64,000 nucleotides of DNA from Acinetobacter sp. ANC 3903 (GCF_002135315.1 NZ_NEGA01000006.1:1-64000); one strand, 5' to 3'; positions 38,411-48,035 are shown, counted from the first letter of the stretch. The notes: generated from the sequence alone by a model not told the origin. Numbers and translations: made by a program.

Positions 38411-38442
38411 TAAGGAAACTTATCTCCTGATAAGTTTCCTTA
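38411..38442. terminator. Strong hairpin between the MarR array and the broken gene
   Basis: taaggaaactta / taagtttcctta is a perfect 12-bp stem with an 8-base loop. On the minus strand it follows the broken gene, but the T-run is weak, so the terminator role is tentative. Confidence 0.5.
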
Positions 38443-38455
38443 CAAAAAATCCAAA

Positions 38456-38820
38456 TTACGCAGATCGTTTAGAAGGGATATGGTGGGGCTGTATTGGTCT
38501 CAATGAAATCTCCCCAATACTTTTGGCAAAATTCAGCACTTCTAGTTGGGCTTCAGGATTTTGATAGGTTTCTGAAGTAAGGTTGCCGTAGGGATACCAT
38601 GTTGTAAGACGACGTGCAGGAGTATTTAAAACTTTTGCTTATTATGCATGGCCACAATCTTAACTTGATGCTGACCAAATGATGAGCCTAAATTAAGATA
38701 GGCACCTTCATAACTAATATTGGCAATCGTTTTAGATGCTTTGCTGAAGGTCAATGCTTTTTCATTTGTCAGAGCAAATAATCCTATAATTTTTTTGATT
38801 GGATTAAAAAACTTGAGCAT
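38456..38820 (-). pseudogene. Frameshifted small hypothetical gene
   Basis: The minus strand opens with a 64-residue frame (MLKFFNPIKKIIGLFALTNE...) that stops at 38626. Just there, near an aaaa/tttt run, a second frame continues with coding character (TPARRLTTWYPYGNLTSETY...) to a stop at 38456. Joined by a shift near 38635-38645 they give a protein of about 120 residues. I do not recognise the family. It may be a true frameshift or a sequencing error in the homopolymer. Confidence 0.6.
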
Positions 38821-39218
38821 CTAAGTTTAGCTATCGATTATTGAATGAAATAATCTTGGCTGTATTCTATTCTAGTGAAAAAAATGGCTTGAGGAACTGA
38901 TCTTTTATATAAAAAAATCCTGGCAGTTATTTCATACTGTTAATAAATTAATATTTTCATAAATTTGAATAATTTTATAAAACAATAGTTTATGTGCTAA
39001 AAACTTTACTATTTTTTGGCTCTATGCTGGTGTGACTAAGGGTGGATTATTTTTAAATCTGTTGCTTCTTAAAACATGATTTTTCGTGATTAAATAATAT
39101 ACTGATTTGAGATAACGCTAAGTTTAGTCAAGTTTTGGTAAATAAAAATACAAAAAACTTGTTACTCATTTTCAAGATTGTGCATAATCAGTTATCTATT
39201 GTTGAACAGGTCATATCT
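38821..39218. other. AT-rich intergenic region upstream of the TerC-CorC gene
   Basis: About 400 bases without an open frame that I can support. The right end carries the probable promoter described separately. Composition is lower in G+C than the flanking core genes. Confidence 0.55.
39159..39188 (+). promoter_or_regulatory. Possible promoter of the leader and TerC-CorC gene
   Basis: TTGTTA (39159-39164) and CATAAT (39183-39188), 18 bases apart, would start RNA near 39195, about 25 bases before the leader ORF. Confidence 0.4.
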
Positions 39219-39302
39219 ATGGATCCGTCGCCGTGCAGGTCTAGTTTTATTTTGAATTTCCTCATTTTAAAGCTAATTCATAAAACCGGAGATATAAACT
39301 AA
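39219..39302 (+). CDS. Candidate 27-residue leader peptide
   Basis: An ATG at 39219, eight bases after aacagg, opens [20 protein letters not shown] and ends at TAA 39300-39302, which overlaps the TerC-CorC ATG as TAATG. Its beginning (Met-Asp-Pro-x-Pro) resembles the enterobacterial MgtL leader, whose acidic and proline codons make translation sensitive to Mg2+. The downstream gene has its own GGAG site. Expression is unproven; a chance ORF is possible. Confidence 0.35.
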   Translation: MDPSPCRSSFILNFLILKLIHKTGDIN

Positions 39303-40828
39303 TGGAGTTTTTATTAGATCCGGGAATTTGGGTTGGTTTACTTACCCTTATTGTTTTAGAAATTGTTTTAGGTATTGATAACCTAGTCTTTATTGCCATT
39401 TTGGCTGAAAAACTTCCTCCAGAACAACGTGATAAAGCACGTGTAGTAGGTCTTTCCCTCGCTTTATTCATGCGCTTGGGCTTATTGTTTGCCATCTCTT
39501 GGTTAGTCACTTTGACCAAACCGCTTATTACCGTCTTTGATTGGACATTCTCAGGTCGAGATCTTATCCTTTTATTCGGTGGTTTATTCCTGGTCTATAA
39601 GGCTGTGACCGAACTGCATGAAAAGATTGAAGGCAAGCCTGAAGTTAAGGTTGCCACCAATATTGTTTATGCAAGTTTTGCTGCAGTTGTTGCACAAATT
39701 GTGGTTTTAGACGCTGTATTCTCTTTAGATTCGGTCATTACTGCCGTAGGTATGGTCGACAACATCTATGTGATGATGGTGGCAATGATTGTTGCCATGG
39801 CTGTAATGTTACTGGCCTCTAAATCACTCACTGCTTTTGTAAACCGACATCCGACCGTTGTGATTCTGTGTCTAAGTTTCTTATTGTTAATTGGAATTAG
39901 CTTGATTGCAGAAGGTTTCGGTTTCCATATTCCGAAAGGCTATATCTATTCAGGTATTGGCGTTGCCATTGCAATTGAAGCATTTAACCAATTTGGTCAG
40001 CGCAATGTAGCCAAGCATGAATCTAAAATTCCACTGCGTCATCGTACAGCGGATTCCATCTTGAAATTGATGGGTGGCAAAATGGAGACGGTTACTGACA
40101 GTGCTCAGCACTTTGAAGCTCAAGAAGCTTTTGCTGATGAAGAACGTTACATGATTGGCGGGGTATTAACCTTGGCAGAAAGGTCGGTTGCTTCAATCAT
40201 GACTCCGCGAAGCCAGATTTCCTGGGTCAATCTGGATGATACGCCTGAACAAATTCGTGAACAGGTGCTGTCTGTGCCGCATAGCTTGTTTCCAGTTTGT
40301 CGTGGCAGCCTAGATAAGGTTCTGAGCGTGGTTCGTGCCAAAGAACTGCTGGATGTACTGGAGGATGACGGACAACTTAAAGCTTTAATCAAACGTCATC
40401 GTCCTATTCACATTTTCCAGAAAATGAAAGTGATTGATGCCATTAATACCTTGCGTACTTCAAAAGGTTCACTGGTTTTGGTCAGTGATGAGTTTGGAAG
40501 TGTACAGGGTTTGATCTCTCCGCTAGATGTGTTTGAAGCCATTGCCGGAGAATTCCCTGATGCGGATGAACAGCTCGATTTAGTGAAAATTGATGATCAC
40601 ACCTGGAAAGCATCGGGCATGCTGGACGTGTACCAGCTTGAATTAGAGTTGGGCATGATGGATTTGGTCGAAGATGATGCAGGTTATATCAGTGTTGCTG
40701 GTCTAATTTTAGATAAAACGCATGGAAAAGTGAGCTTAGGTACCCATCTGGAGTATCACGGCATTCATTTTGACGTGACAGAACTGGAAGATAACCGTAT
40801 TAAAACGGTTTTAATTACTTATCATTAG
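39302..40828 (+). CDS. TerC-family membrane protein with CBS and CorC/HlyC domains
   Basis: The 508-residue protein joins an N-terminal TerC domain of seven or so membrane segments (residues ~1-230; IDNLVFIAI and [17 protein letters not shown] carry the acidic residues typical of the family) to two CBS motifs (~300-430) and a C-terminal CorC_HlyC domain. The layout matches E. coli YoaE/YegH. TerC relatives are linked to manganese export and CorC to Mg/Co efflux, so metal transport or its sensing is the likely role. Confidence 0.87.
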   Translation: MEFLLDPGIWVGLLTLIVLEIVLGIDNLVFIAILAEKLPPEQRDKARVVGLSLALFMRLGLLFAISWLVTLTKPLITVFDWTFSGRDLILLFGGLFLVYKAVTELHEKIEGKPEVKVATNIVYASFAAVVAQIVVLDAVFSLDSVITAVGMVDNIYVMMVAMIVAMAVMLLASKSLTAFVNRHPTVVILCLSFLLLIGISLIAEGFGFHIPKGYIYSGIGVAIAIEAFNQFGQRNVAKHESKIPLRHRTADSILKLMGGKMETVTDSAQHFEAQEAFADEERYMIGGVLTLAERSVASIMTPRSQISWVNLDDTPEQIREQVLSVPHSLFPVCRGSLDKVLSVVRAKELLDVLEDDGQLKALIKRHRPIHIFQKMKVIDAINTLRTSKGSLVLVSDEFGSVQGLISPLDVFEAIAGEFPDADEQLDLVKIDDHTWKASGMLDVYQLELELGMMDLVEDDAGYISVAGLILDKTHGKVSLGTHLEYHGIHFDVTELEDNRIKTVLITYH

Positions 40829-40885
40829 ACCATGATTTTACAGTGATAAAGAACTTGTCCTTCGAATAAATTATTTTAGTCCTGG

Positions 40886-40922
40886 AAAAGCTCAACAGTC
40901 TTAAGCTGTTGGGCTTTTTTTA
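40886..40922 (+). terminator. Rho-independent terminator of the TerC-CorC gene
   Basis: The stem aaaagctcaacag / ctgttgggctttt with loop tcttaag ends in a T-run. Confidence 0.87.
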
Positions 40923-41052
40923 TGCTTTTGATTGTGAAATCGCAAGGTAAAAACTCAAATGAATCAGTGATTAAATCCCTATTTCTAGGGATATTTTAAA
41001 TCAGCATAATAATCAATAATGGATAAAAAATGGGAGGAGACGGATCAAACTG

Positions 41053-41784
41053 ATGGGGATTACTGAAAAGATGGTCGATTTTTCAAAACTGGCCTCTGAT
41101 CATCAACAGCAGTTTTTTGAAACCATGCTGGCATTTGATCAGCAAATTTTTCCAGATTCCAGCAAAAAAGAAGTCTATGATTTTGTTTATGATGTAGATG
41201 CTGTTTCAGTTCAGGTTGTTCACTATTATCATCAGGGACAACTGATTGGACAAAATATTATTCCTATTCTTAAGCTTGCTTTAAATGGGAAACCGATTTT
41301 TGTGGTGAGCTCGCGGGCGGGTATATTACCTGCTTACCGTAGAGGAAACTGAACCCTGAAAACGGCCATTCGTGTTGCAGTTAATCAGCGGATTCGCCAT
41401 CCCAGCATTCCATTATGGTTTGTGCCTACCATTATACAGCCCAAAATCTATACCTATTTGGCTTCACGCTCACGTCACTTCTTTCCACGTGTGGGAAGGA
41501 AGATACCTGCTGAATATTTAAAAGTTTTGCAGATGATGCAGCAGCGTAAAGTTGAGGTGCATAAGCGCCGAGAAGATATTTTTGTGTATCCTTATGTGAT
41601 GCCCTTGACCACGCCTGCGCAGATCAAGCGTTTAAGAAATAAAACCACCACTCACATCAATTTTTTTATGCAGCATGTGCCTGACTATTTTGATGGCATG
41701 GGTTTGCTGTGTATCTGTAAATTGGATTTAAAAACGATTTTGGAAACAATATGGAATCTGTCTTTAGATCGTCATGTATATTAA
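41053..41784 (+). pseudogene. GNAT-like gene interrupted by one in-frame TGA
   Basis: From ATG 41053 the frame runs 99 codons to TGA at 41350-41352 and continues in the same frame for 143 more codons to 41784. The interruption falls at AYRRGN-stop-TLKTAIRVAV, which resembles the acetyl-CoA-binding loop of GNAT acetyltransferases. CGA (Arg) to TGA is the simplest change. The remaining halves are intact. I cannot name the substrate. An alternative GTG start at 41422 could give a 120-residue piece. Confidence 0.72.
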
Positions 41785-41834
41785 ATCCAGTTTTGATTGA
41801 TTTTTTAATTGCGATGCTGTCATGGTGATAAGTG

Positions 41835-41856
41835 CAGACTGTATTTCTACAGTCTG
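41835..41856. other. Hairpin between the GNAT-like gene and thiM
   Basis: cagactgta / tacagtctg is a perfect 9-bp stem with loop tttc, between two convergent genes. It has no T-run, so its role as terminator is uncertain. Confidence 0.4.
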
Positions 41857-41905
41857 AGGCAGCTGAACATCTGCCATACATCAGCAATAGTAATGCAGGA
41901 TAGAT

Positions 41906-42727
41906 TTAGAGGGTCAAAATTTTAATATCTGCATATTGCTGTATGAGTTCAGGATTTAAACTATAAATGTAATCCATAAAGGCCACATTAAACTGTCCGA
42001 GCATAGGCGCTTGCTCAAATGCCAATTTCCCGGCAATGGCAAAATGGGTATGTGCAGCAATGGTGGCAATGGTCGGTGTGGTTACCGCGCAGTAAGCCGC
42101 GATTAAAGCACCGAGCGCACAGCCTGTTGCGGTGACCTTCGGTTGCAAGTAAGAGCCGCCATTGACTTGAATCACAGCATCAATTTCTTGAGTCAAGATA
42201 AAATCGGATTCACCTGAAATGGCAATACATTCCGCATGTTCGAGCAGGACTTTGGCATGGCTGTAAACTTCGGCGCTATCGAGCGTGCTGTCGACACCTT
42301 TAGATTGGGTTTGCTTGCCTGCGAGTGTGCTAATTTCAGAAGCATTGCCCCGAATCACCGTAGGATGATATTGCAATAAATCATCCACCATGTCCGAGCG
42401 CCACTTTAAAATTGGACCATATCCTACCGGGTCAAGCACCCACGGGGTATGGGTATGCTGTGCCGTTTGTGCAGAAATTTGCATGGCCTGCATTTGTTCC
42501 TGTGTGGGTGTACCCAGGTTAATGCTTAGCGCTGCTGCAATCTGGGTAAAACTTTCAGCTTCAAACCGATTGTCTATCATGGCTGGAGAAGCGCCAGCAG
42601 CCAATAAAACATTGGCTGTATAGTTGGCTGCCACGCTATTGGTAATGCATTGCACCAAAGGCTGCTGGCTATGCAGCTGTGTCCATGCTTCAACAATCTG
42701 CTCGACCAGTGCTGAAGTTTGATCCAT
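41906..42727 (-). CDS. thiM: Hydroxyethylthiazole kinase ThiM
   Basis: ThiM phosphorylates the thiazole alcohol in thiamine salvage. Motifs seen are VQCITNSVAANYTANVLLAAGASPAM near the N-terminus, PWVLDPVGYG and VTATGCALGALIAA with the catalytic Cys. The ATG at 42727 is chosen because aagga lies eight bases upstream and gives a 273-residue protein of family length; a start at 42787 would add 20 residues without a family match. thiE/thiD are not adjacent and no TPP riboswitch pattern was seen. Confidence 0.93.
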   Translation of the reverse strand: MDQTSALVEQIVEAWTQLHSQQPLVQCITNSVAANYTANVLLAAGASPAMIDNRFEAESFTQIAAALSINLGTPTQEQMQAMQISAQTAQHTHTPWVLDPVGYGPILKWRSDMVDDLLQYHPTVIRGNASEISTLAGKQTQSKGVDSTLDSAEVYSHAKVLLEHAECIAISGESDFILTQEIDAVIQVNGGSYLQPKVTATGCALGALIAAYCAVTTPTIATIAAHTHFAIAGKLAFEQAPMLGQFNVAFMDYIYSLNPELIQQYADIKILTL

Positions 42728-42802
42728 GGGATTATTCCTTAAATTATATAGGGTGGAATCGGAAAAACTGGACATATCGATCACCATTTAACGGGTGAAA
42801 TC

Positions 42803-43978
42803 CTATTGGGTAAAATAGTGGTCTTGATGCTTGCAGGTGCGACAGCATAAGGTCACATAATTTTCAGCATCATAATCCACGCTAAGTTCATTGGAACCAC
42901 AATACATACAGCGTTTTTGTGAATAGAAACTTAATCGGGGTTCAATTTTTTTCCATAACTTCCAGATGGGCTGGAAAAAAATAGCTTCATCATAGCCAAG
43001 AAAGCGGAACAACAGGATTTCACTCATCTTGCTGAATGGAATGTTGTGCGGACGAGGCAGGGTGGAGGTTTCCCATTTTTCCGTCACTGAACGTTCACGG
43101 TATTGCTGTAAGGTTTTCTTCAATAAGTTGGTATTGATAAAGTTTTCATTGCGTGGCTGGAGGGCTTTCTGCTGATGCAAATATTCTAAAGCGGTTTGTA
43201 CCAAATAATAGATTTGACCCACTGCCAGGGAATCCATCAGGCGATAGCAAAAGGTTTGAAAGCTGTTATTTCCGGCAATCTGAATGCCCCAGGTGCGACA
43301 GTAAAACTGGGCAAACTGAATGATTTCCTGATACAGCACCAGATAGAGTGCATTTTTGACTTCATCTACATTTTTAAAGGGCACACCCAAGCTTAAATTT
43401 TCATAGAACCAGTTGCGAAGTTGCTGGGTAATGCTAAAAAGACTCGGTTCCGAATAACCGTCCAAGCGTACATTGACATAGTAATGATGAGCATCAGTAG
43501 CAAAATCTTTGGCAATCAGGATTTGTTCTTTAACCAGTTGCTTGACCAAATAATTCTGGAACAGATAATTGGGGGTGATGGCATGATATTTAATGCTTTC
43601 CCAATCAATATATTCATGATGCGTAGTATGTTCCTGCACCTGATTGTCCAGAATACTCAGTAAAAACAGTTTATTTAAAAAGCTGATCTGATCTAGGCGG
43701 TATTCAACAGCATCTTTATCTTTAGACTTCAGTTTGCGCTGTTCTTGCAGGCGTGTTTCCGCGAGCATTTTTTTTCGCTTGGCCAGACATCGGTCACAGT
43801 GACAATTGCCACGTCCATCCTGAAACAGGCGATGCTGGCAGTGACTGCATTCATGAAAATTCATTGCTTGATCGTACTGTTCTGCTTCAATCCAGAACAT
43901 GGATGCCTGACATAAAGGGCAGGATGAACTTTCATCGAGCTGTTTTTGCAGAATCTGAAGAAGCATGGAAAGAGTCAA
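42803..43978 (-). CDS. Zinc-ribbon protein of unknown function
   Basis: I do not recognise the family. The 391-residue protein has three Cys clusters: CPLCQASMFW and CSHCQHRLF near residues 20-50, a CHCDRCLAKRKK stretch near 60, and at the C-terminus CMYCGSNELS with CCRTCKHQDH. These suit several zinc ribbons. The middle 250 residues are helical and soluble. It lies upstream of thiM on the same strand with a 75-bp gap. A nucleic-acid or protein-binding role is possible but not shown. Confidence 0.72.
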   Translation of the reverse strand: MTLSMLLQILQKQLDESSSCPLCQASMFWIEAEQYDQAMNFHECSHCQHRLFQDGRGNCHCDRCLAKRKKMLAETRLQEQRKLKSKDKDAVEYRLDQISFLNKLFLLSILDNQVQEHTTHHEYIDWESIKYHAITPNYLFQNYLVKQLVKEQILIAKDFATDAHHYYVNVRLDGYSEPSLFSITQQLRNWFYENLSLGVPFKNVDEVKNALYLVLYQEIIQFAQFYCRTWGIQIAGNNSFQTFCYRLMDSLAVGQIYYLVQTALEYLHQQKALQPRNENFINTNLLKKTLQQYRERSVTEKWETSTLPRPHNIPFSKMSEILLFRFLGYDEAIFFQPIWKLWKKIEPRLSFYSQKRCMYCGSNELSVDYDAENYVTLCCRTCKHQDHYFTQ

Positions 43979-44231
43979 TCACAAGTCGGTTAATCATTTT
44001 ACAGATTATACACCTGTCTTTTGCCGGGACGTGATGGAATAGTGCTGAAAGGAGAATAATTCGGTCAGTTCATTCAGCCTAATAGCAGTGATTCGAGAAA
44101 ATAGCCTAAGTATTATTGTTTAGTGCTAGTAAGTGAATTTACCTGGAGATGAAACCTTGATCTTTCATCTCCACAGTAAAATATAGGGGTGATTCAGAAG
44201 GATAAGATTAAATTAGAAGGTAATTTTTCAG

Positions 44232-44495
44232 TTAATAAGAGACAGGGCAAGGTAGGGACTCATCCTCCTCTCCTAGCTGCTTTGCATTAATTAAAGCCTG
44301 AACCTTCTTGGATGGAATTTTTTTACTTCCTAGCGCATCGTAATTATTCAGAATTGCACAAATGTCAGGCGACTGCATCGGAATACCTTCACAACTCATA
44401 AACATGGCAATCACTTTGTGATCAATTCCGGCAGCGTCAAGTGTTTGCATGGTTTTGATGTTTTCCACACGGACAATATGGTCTTTTAAATACAT
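44232..44495 (-). CDS. Small hypothetical protein
   Basis: The 87-residue protein (MYLKDHIVRVENIKTMQTLD...) begins seven bases after agaggtg, a strong ribosome site, which argues that it is real. It has no membrane segment or signal and has Cys residues in MSCEGI, DICAIL and PCPVSY. I do not recognise the family. It is isolated by over 250 bases on the left and over 400 on the right. Confidence 0.62.
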   Translation of the reverse strand: MYLKDHIVRVENIKTMQTLDAAGIDHKVIAMFMSCEGIPMQSPDICAILNNYDALGSKKIPSKKVQALINAKQLGEEDESLPCPVSY

Positions 44496-44917
44496 GGGAC
44501 ACCTCTTCTAATTTTTAACTTAATTTTATAGTGCGCTTTGCACAAATATATACAAGCAAAAAACGTGCTCAAAATGTAGTCATCTTGAAAATAAGTGTCA
44601 CTTTGGGTTAGTCAGGTTTATAAATTATATAAATCCACCTTCAGTCATATAAACAGATATTAAGATACCCAGATTTTTTTATGTAAATTTTGAAAGTGAT
44701 GGAATTTAAGCTACGTAATTTCATTGGCTGCGCATGTTAAATAAGCAACTGAGATATTAATTGTACTGATGTTCAACTCGTGAATTGAAAATGACCATTC
44801 ATGTGCCCATATATAACTCAAATCAATAGCACAGACAGATTGTGAAAGTTGTCGTATGATCGAAGCATTTCACAACAACAAATTCTTGGCTTAAAAACGA
44901 CAGGATTAGGACATTAT
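44496..44917. other. Intergenic region between a small hypothetical gene and pepN
   Basis: Divergent promoter space, AT-rich. I see no open frame, repeat or clear structure; the extended pepN frame (from 44849) is not supported. Confidence 0.55.
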
Positions 44918-47524
44918 ATGAATATCACGGCAAACCCGGTGGTTGAAGCAGACCAGACTGTTTATTTAAAAGACTATCAAAAACCTTCATTTTTGGTGGA
45001 TTCAATCAACTTGGATATTCAGGTTCATACAGATCATACCGATGTCAGTTCAACCTTGGTAATGAAGCGCCAGACCGCTGGAGATTTGGTGCTGCTGGGC
45101 CGTGATCTGGAATTACAATCAATTACTTTAAACGGTACGCCGTTAACTGAAGCGGATTACACGCTTGATTCGGAACAGCTGGTGATTAGCAATGCACCAG
45201 ATCAAATCATTCTGGAAACAGAAGTGATTATTCATCCTGAAAGCAATACCCAACTTGAAGGCTTGTATCAGGCGGGTGACGATTTATTCGTAACGCAAAA
45301 TGAGCCTGAAGGTTTCCGTAAAATTACCTTCTATCCAGACCGTCCGGATGTCTTGTCTGTATTTACCACCCGTGTCGAAGCGGATAAAAAATTCCCGGTA
45401 CTGTTAGCTAATGGTAACTTGATGGAAGCGGGTGAGGCAGGCGAAGGTCGTCACTATACGATCTGGCAAGATCCGACTAAAAAACCAAGTTATTTGTTTG
45501 CCTGTGTGATTGGTGATTTGGCAGTACTGAAAGATTCTTATGTAACGTCTGAAGGCCGTAACGTTGCACTAGAAATTTATGCCGAAGAAAAAGATATTCC
45601 TAAATGTCACATTGCCATGCAAGCACTGAAACATTCGATGCAATGGGATGAAGAGCATTATGGTCGTCCATACGATTTGGATAACTATATGATTGTGGCG
45701 ACCAGTGCATTCAATATGGGTGCCATGGAAAATAAGGGCCTGAATATCTTCAACACTTCTTGTGTACTTGCCGATGAGGAATTCACGACTGACGCAGCCA
45801 TCATGCGGGTACAGTCGGTGATTGCGCATGAATACTTCCATAACTGGACCGGTAACCGTATTACTTGCCGTGACTGGTTCCAGCTCTGCTTAAAAGAAGG
45901 TTTGACGGTATTCCGTGATCAGTCTTTCTCGGAAGATTTACAGTCTGCGGCGGTACAACGTATTGATGATGTTGCGGTATTAAAAGCGCATCAGTTCCCT
46001 GAAGATTCAGGTCCGCTTTCACATCCGCCACGTCCAGATCATTTCGTTGAAATTAATAACTTCTATACAGCGACGGTGTACGAAAAAGGTGCGGAAATTA
46101 ACCGCATGATGTCGACTCTACTTGGCAAGGAAAAATTCCGTCAGGGAACGGACGAATACTTCCGCCGTCATGATGGTCAAGCGGTAACGGTTGAAGATTG
46201 GGTGTCTGCATTGACAGCAGGTTCGGGTGTCGATTTATCGGCATTCCTGATCTGGTATAACCAGCCGGGTACACCAAAACTGCAAGCGCAAGGCGAGTAT
46301 GATGCTACGAATCAAATCTATCGTTTAAGCTTTAAACAAAGTTTAAAATCGAATGTAAAATATCCAAATTTAAAAGCTGTACCCATCCCAGTAGCTTTGG
46401 CACTGTTTAATGCAGAAACAGGTGAGCAATATACTTTGCAATCTGAAGCACTGTTTGAAAATGGTGTTAAAGATGGCGTGTATCTGTTTGATACAGACAC
46501 GGCAAGCATTCAGTTTACTGGTGTAACGGCAAAACCGGTGGTGTCATTGCTGCGTAATTTCTCTGCACCGGTCAATCTTGAATTCAATTATTCAGATGAA
46601 GAACTTGCTTTCTTGATGCAATATGAAACCAATGGTTTTAACCAGTGGCAAGCCACTCAAACCTTGCTGGAACGTATTTTATTAAATGGCCATGATGCAG
46701 ATATTTATATTCAAGCCATGAAAAATACCTTGCCGGAAGTCATTGAAAAAGATCCATTATTGGCCTCACGTTTGTTTGATGTGCCGACCGAAGGGTATCT
46801 GGGTAGCCGTATAGATACAGATTATCAGCCTGCCAAAATCCAGAAACAGCGTAATGCCTTGCTAGATACCTTGGCACGTGAATTTGGCTCATTCTGTAAA
46901 GAGACCTATCTGGAATTAGATCCAGATATGCAAAGTGAATTTTCTCAAGCGATGGGTGTTCGTGCACTCAGAAACATCATGCTCAGCATGATCGCACGCC
47001 AAGGGGATGTATCTGCCTTTGATCTGGCTTATGAGCAATATCATACCGGTAACATGTCTGAACGTTTGGGTGCGCTCAAAGTTCTGGTCTGGAATGATGC
47101 ACCACAAGCCAAGGAAGTTTTGGCGGACTTCTATAGCCGTTTTGAAGATGAAGCCCTGTCTTTAGATCAATGGTTTATGGTTCAAGCAGCGCATCCAAAA
47201 GCCAATGCAGAAACCATCAAATATTTAACCTCTCATCCTGATTATGATTTGGGTAATCCTAACCGGATCCGTTCGGTGAGTGGTGGTTTAAATGCCAATC
47301 CGGTCAATACCTGGAGTTTTGGTGTTCAGCACTATATCGATCTGGCTAAATATCTGGATGAGAAAAACCCGATTGTGGGTTCACGCTTACTGCAAGTACT
47401 TTCGCGCTGGTACACTTTGGCAGAGCCACAACGTACAGAAGTAAAAACTGCACTTGAGGCTTTAAAACCACAAGTGAAATCTAAAAATGTGGTCGAAACT
47501 TTAAACAGTATGTTGAACGTCTAA
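44918..47524 (+). CDS. pepN: Aminopeptidase N
   Basis: PepN is an M1 zinc metallo-aminopeptidase of the cytosol. Signature motifs are GAMENKGLNIFN and HEYFHNWTGNRITCRDWFQL with the third zinc ligand Glu 19 residues after the second His (KEGLTVF). The protein has 868 residues from the ATG at 44918, which follows aggacatt and starts at the family N-terminus; an upstream frame to 44849 is not supported. It ends at a good terminator. Confidence 0.95.
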   Translation: MNITANPVVEADQTVYLKDYQKPSFLVDSINLDIQVHTDHTDVSSTLVMKRQTAGDLVLLGRDLELQSITLNGTPLTEADYTLDSEQLVISNAPDQIILETEVIIHPESNTQLEGLYQAGDDLFVTQNEPEGFRKITFYPDRPDVLSVFTTRVEADKKFPVLLANGNLMEAGEAGEGRHYTIWQDPTKKPSYLFACVIGDLAVLKDSYVTSEGRNVALEIYAEEKDIPKCHIAMQALKHSMQWDEEHYGRPYDLDNYMIVATSAFNMGAMENKGLNIFNTSCVLADEEFTTDAAIMRVQSVIAHEYFHNWTGNRITCRDWFQLCLKEGLTVFRDQSFSEDLQSAAVQRIDDVAVLKAHQFPEDSGPLSHPPRPDHFVEINNFYTATVYEKGAEINRMMSTLLGKEKFRQGTDEYFRRHDGQAVTVEDWVSALTAGSGVDLSAFLIWYNQPGTPKLQAQGEYDATNQIYRLSFKQSLKSNVKYPNLKAVPIPVALALFNAETGEQYTLQSEALFENGVKDGVYLFDTDTASIQFTGVTAKPVVSLLRNFSAPVNLEFNYSDEELAFLMQYETNGFNQWQATQTLLERILLNGHDADIYIQAMKNTLPEVIEKDPLLASRLFDVPTEGYLGSRIDTDYQPAKIQKQRNALLDTLAREFGSFCKETYLELDPDMQSEFSQAMGVRALRNIMLSMIARQGDVSAFDLAYEQYHTGNMSERLGALKVLVWNDAPQAKEVLADFYSRFEDEALSLDQWFMVQAAHPKANAETIKYLTSHPDYDLGNPNRIRSVSGGLNANPVNTWSFGVQHYIDLAKYLDEKNPIVGSRLLQVLSRWYTLAEPQRTEVKTALEALKPQVKSKNVVETLNSMLNV

Positions 47525-47547
47525 CTCAGACAGACTGAATAAGTCGC

Positions 47548-47586
47548 AAAAGCCTTTTTCTGCTAAAGTCAGGAAAAGGCTTTTTT
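47548..47586 (+). terminator. Rho-independent terminator of pepN
   Basis: aaaagccttttt / gaaaaggctttttt pair over about 11 bases, with a short inner ctg/cag pair, and end in a T-run. Confidence 0.8.
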
Positions 47587-47639
47587 ATATTTCAATCATT
47601 TTACTGATTATAAATTATGCTTATGTTTGGCTGAATTTC

Positions 47640-47757
47640 ACTTCATTCTGCCATGTTAAGACTTAATTCCTATGAATTAATCGCTTTAAAAGCGTCGAAT
47701 TAATCACATTTTAGGGGTAATATAGGCATATAAAAGCTCATCATAGGATGAGCTTTT
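47640..47757 (+). ncRNA. Candidate small RNA with closing hairpin
   Basis: After the pepN terminator the sequence carries a direct repeat gaattaatc on both sides of a small hairpin (cgctttaaaagcg), followed by a perfect 11-bp stem aaaagctcatc / gatgagctttt with loop atag at 47732-47757. The next gene starts about 60 bases later. The hairpin ends in ttttg, a modest terminator. No ORF is present. It could be a small RNA or a leader; the 5' end is not identified. Confidence 0.3.
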
Positions 47758-47819
47758 GTCATTTAACAGACTGTGATTGCATTAGCCTGTGATTTTACTA
47801 AGTAGACTGGAGATTGGTT

Positions 47820-48035
47820 TTGTTAGTTAAAATTGAAGATGGTTTTTACCTAAATACTCAGCATATTATTGCAATTCGGGTTTCGAAAAATGCCACTGAT
47901 GGTAATTTTGTTGTGGCGATTGAATATACGCCCAATAATATTCAATCCATGGGAAGCTATGAGAAAGCTTTTAACAGCAAACTTGAAGCGGAAATTTTCC
48001 TGCAAACCTTACATCAGCATATTTCTAAAGTATAA
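47820..48035 (+). CDS. Small hypothetical protein
   Basis: The 71-residue protein (MLVKIEDGFYLNTQHIIAIRVS...) starts with TTG at 47820, seven bases after ggag; a TTG at 47814 is possible. It has a beta-rich pattern with a C-terminal helix (KLEAEIFLQTLHQHI), soluble, no signal. It recalls short LytTR-like or PH-like folds in its hydrophobic spacing but I do not claim a family. Confidence 0.6.
   Translation: MLVKIEDGFYLNTQHIIAIRVSKNATDGNFVVAIEYTPNNIQSMGSYEKAFNSKLEAEIFLQTLHQHISKV

Noticed and set aside
38821-39301. yybP-ykoY manganese riboswitch before the TerC-CorC gene
   Set aside because: The conserved core sequences of that riboswitch were not found; a leader ORF fits better.
41350-41352. 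TGA as selenocysteine
   Set aside because: No SECIS-like stem seen after it, no sel genes in the window, and the site fits a CGA change in a GNAT loop.
42728-42790. TPP riboswitch before thiM
   Set aside because: No thi-box pattern; the space to the upstream gene is too short and holds only a ribosome site.
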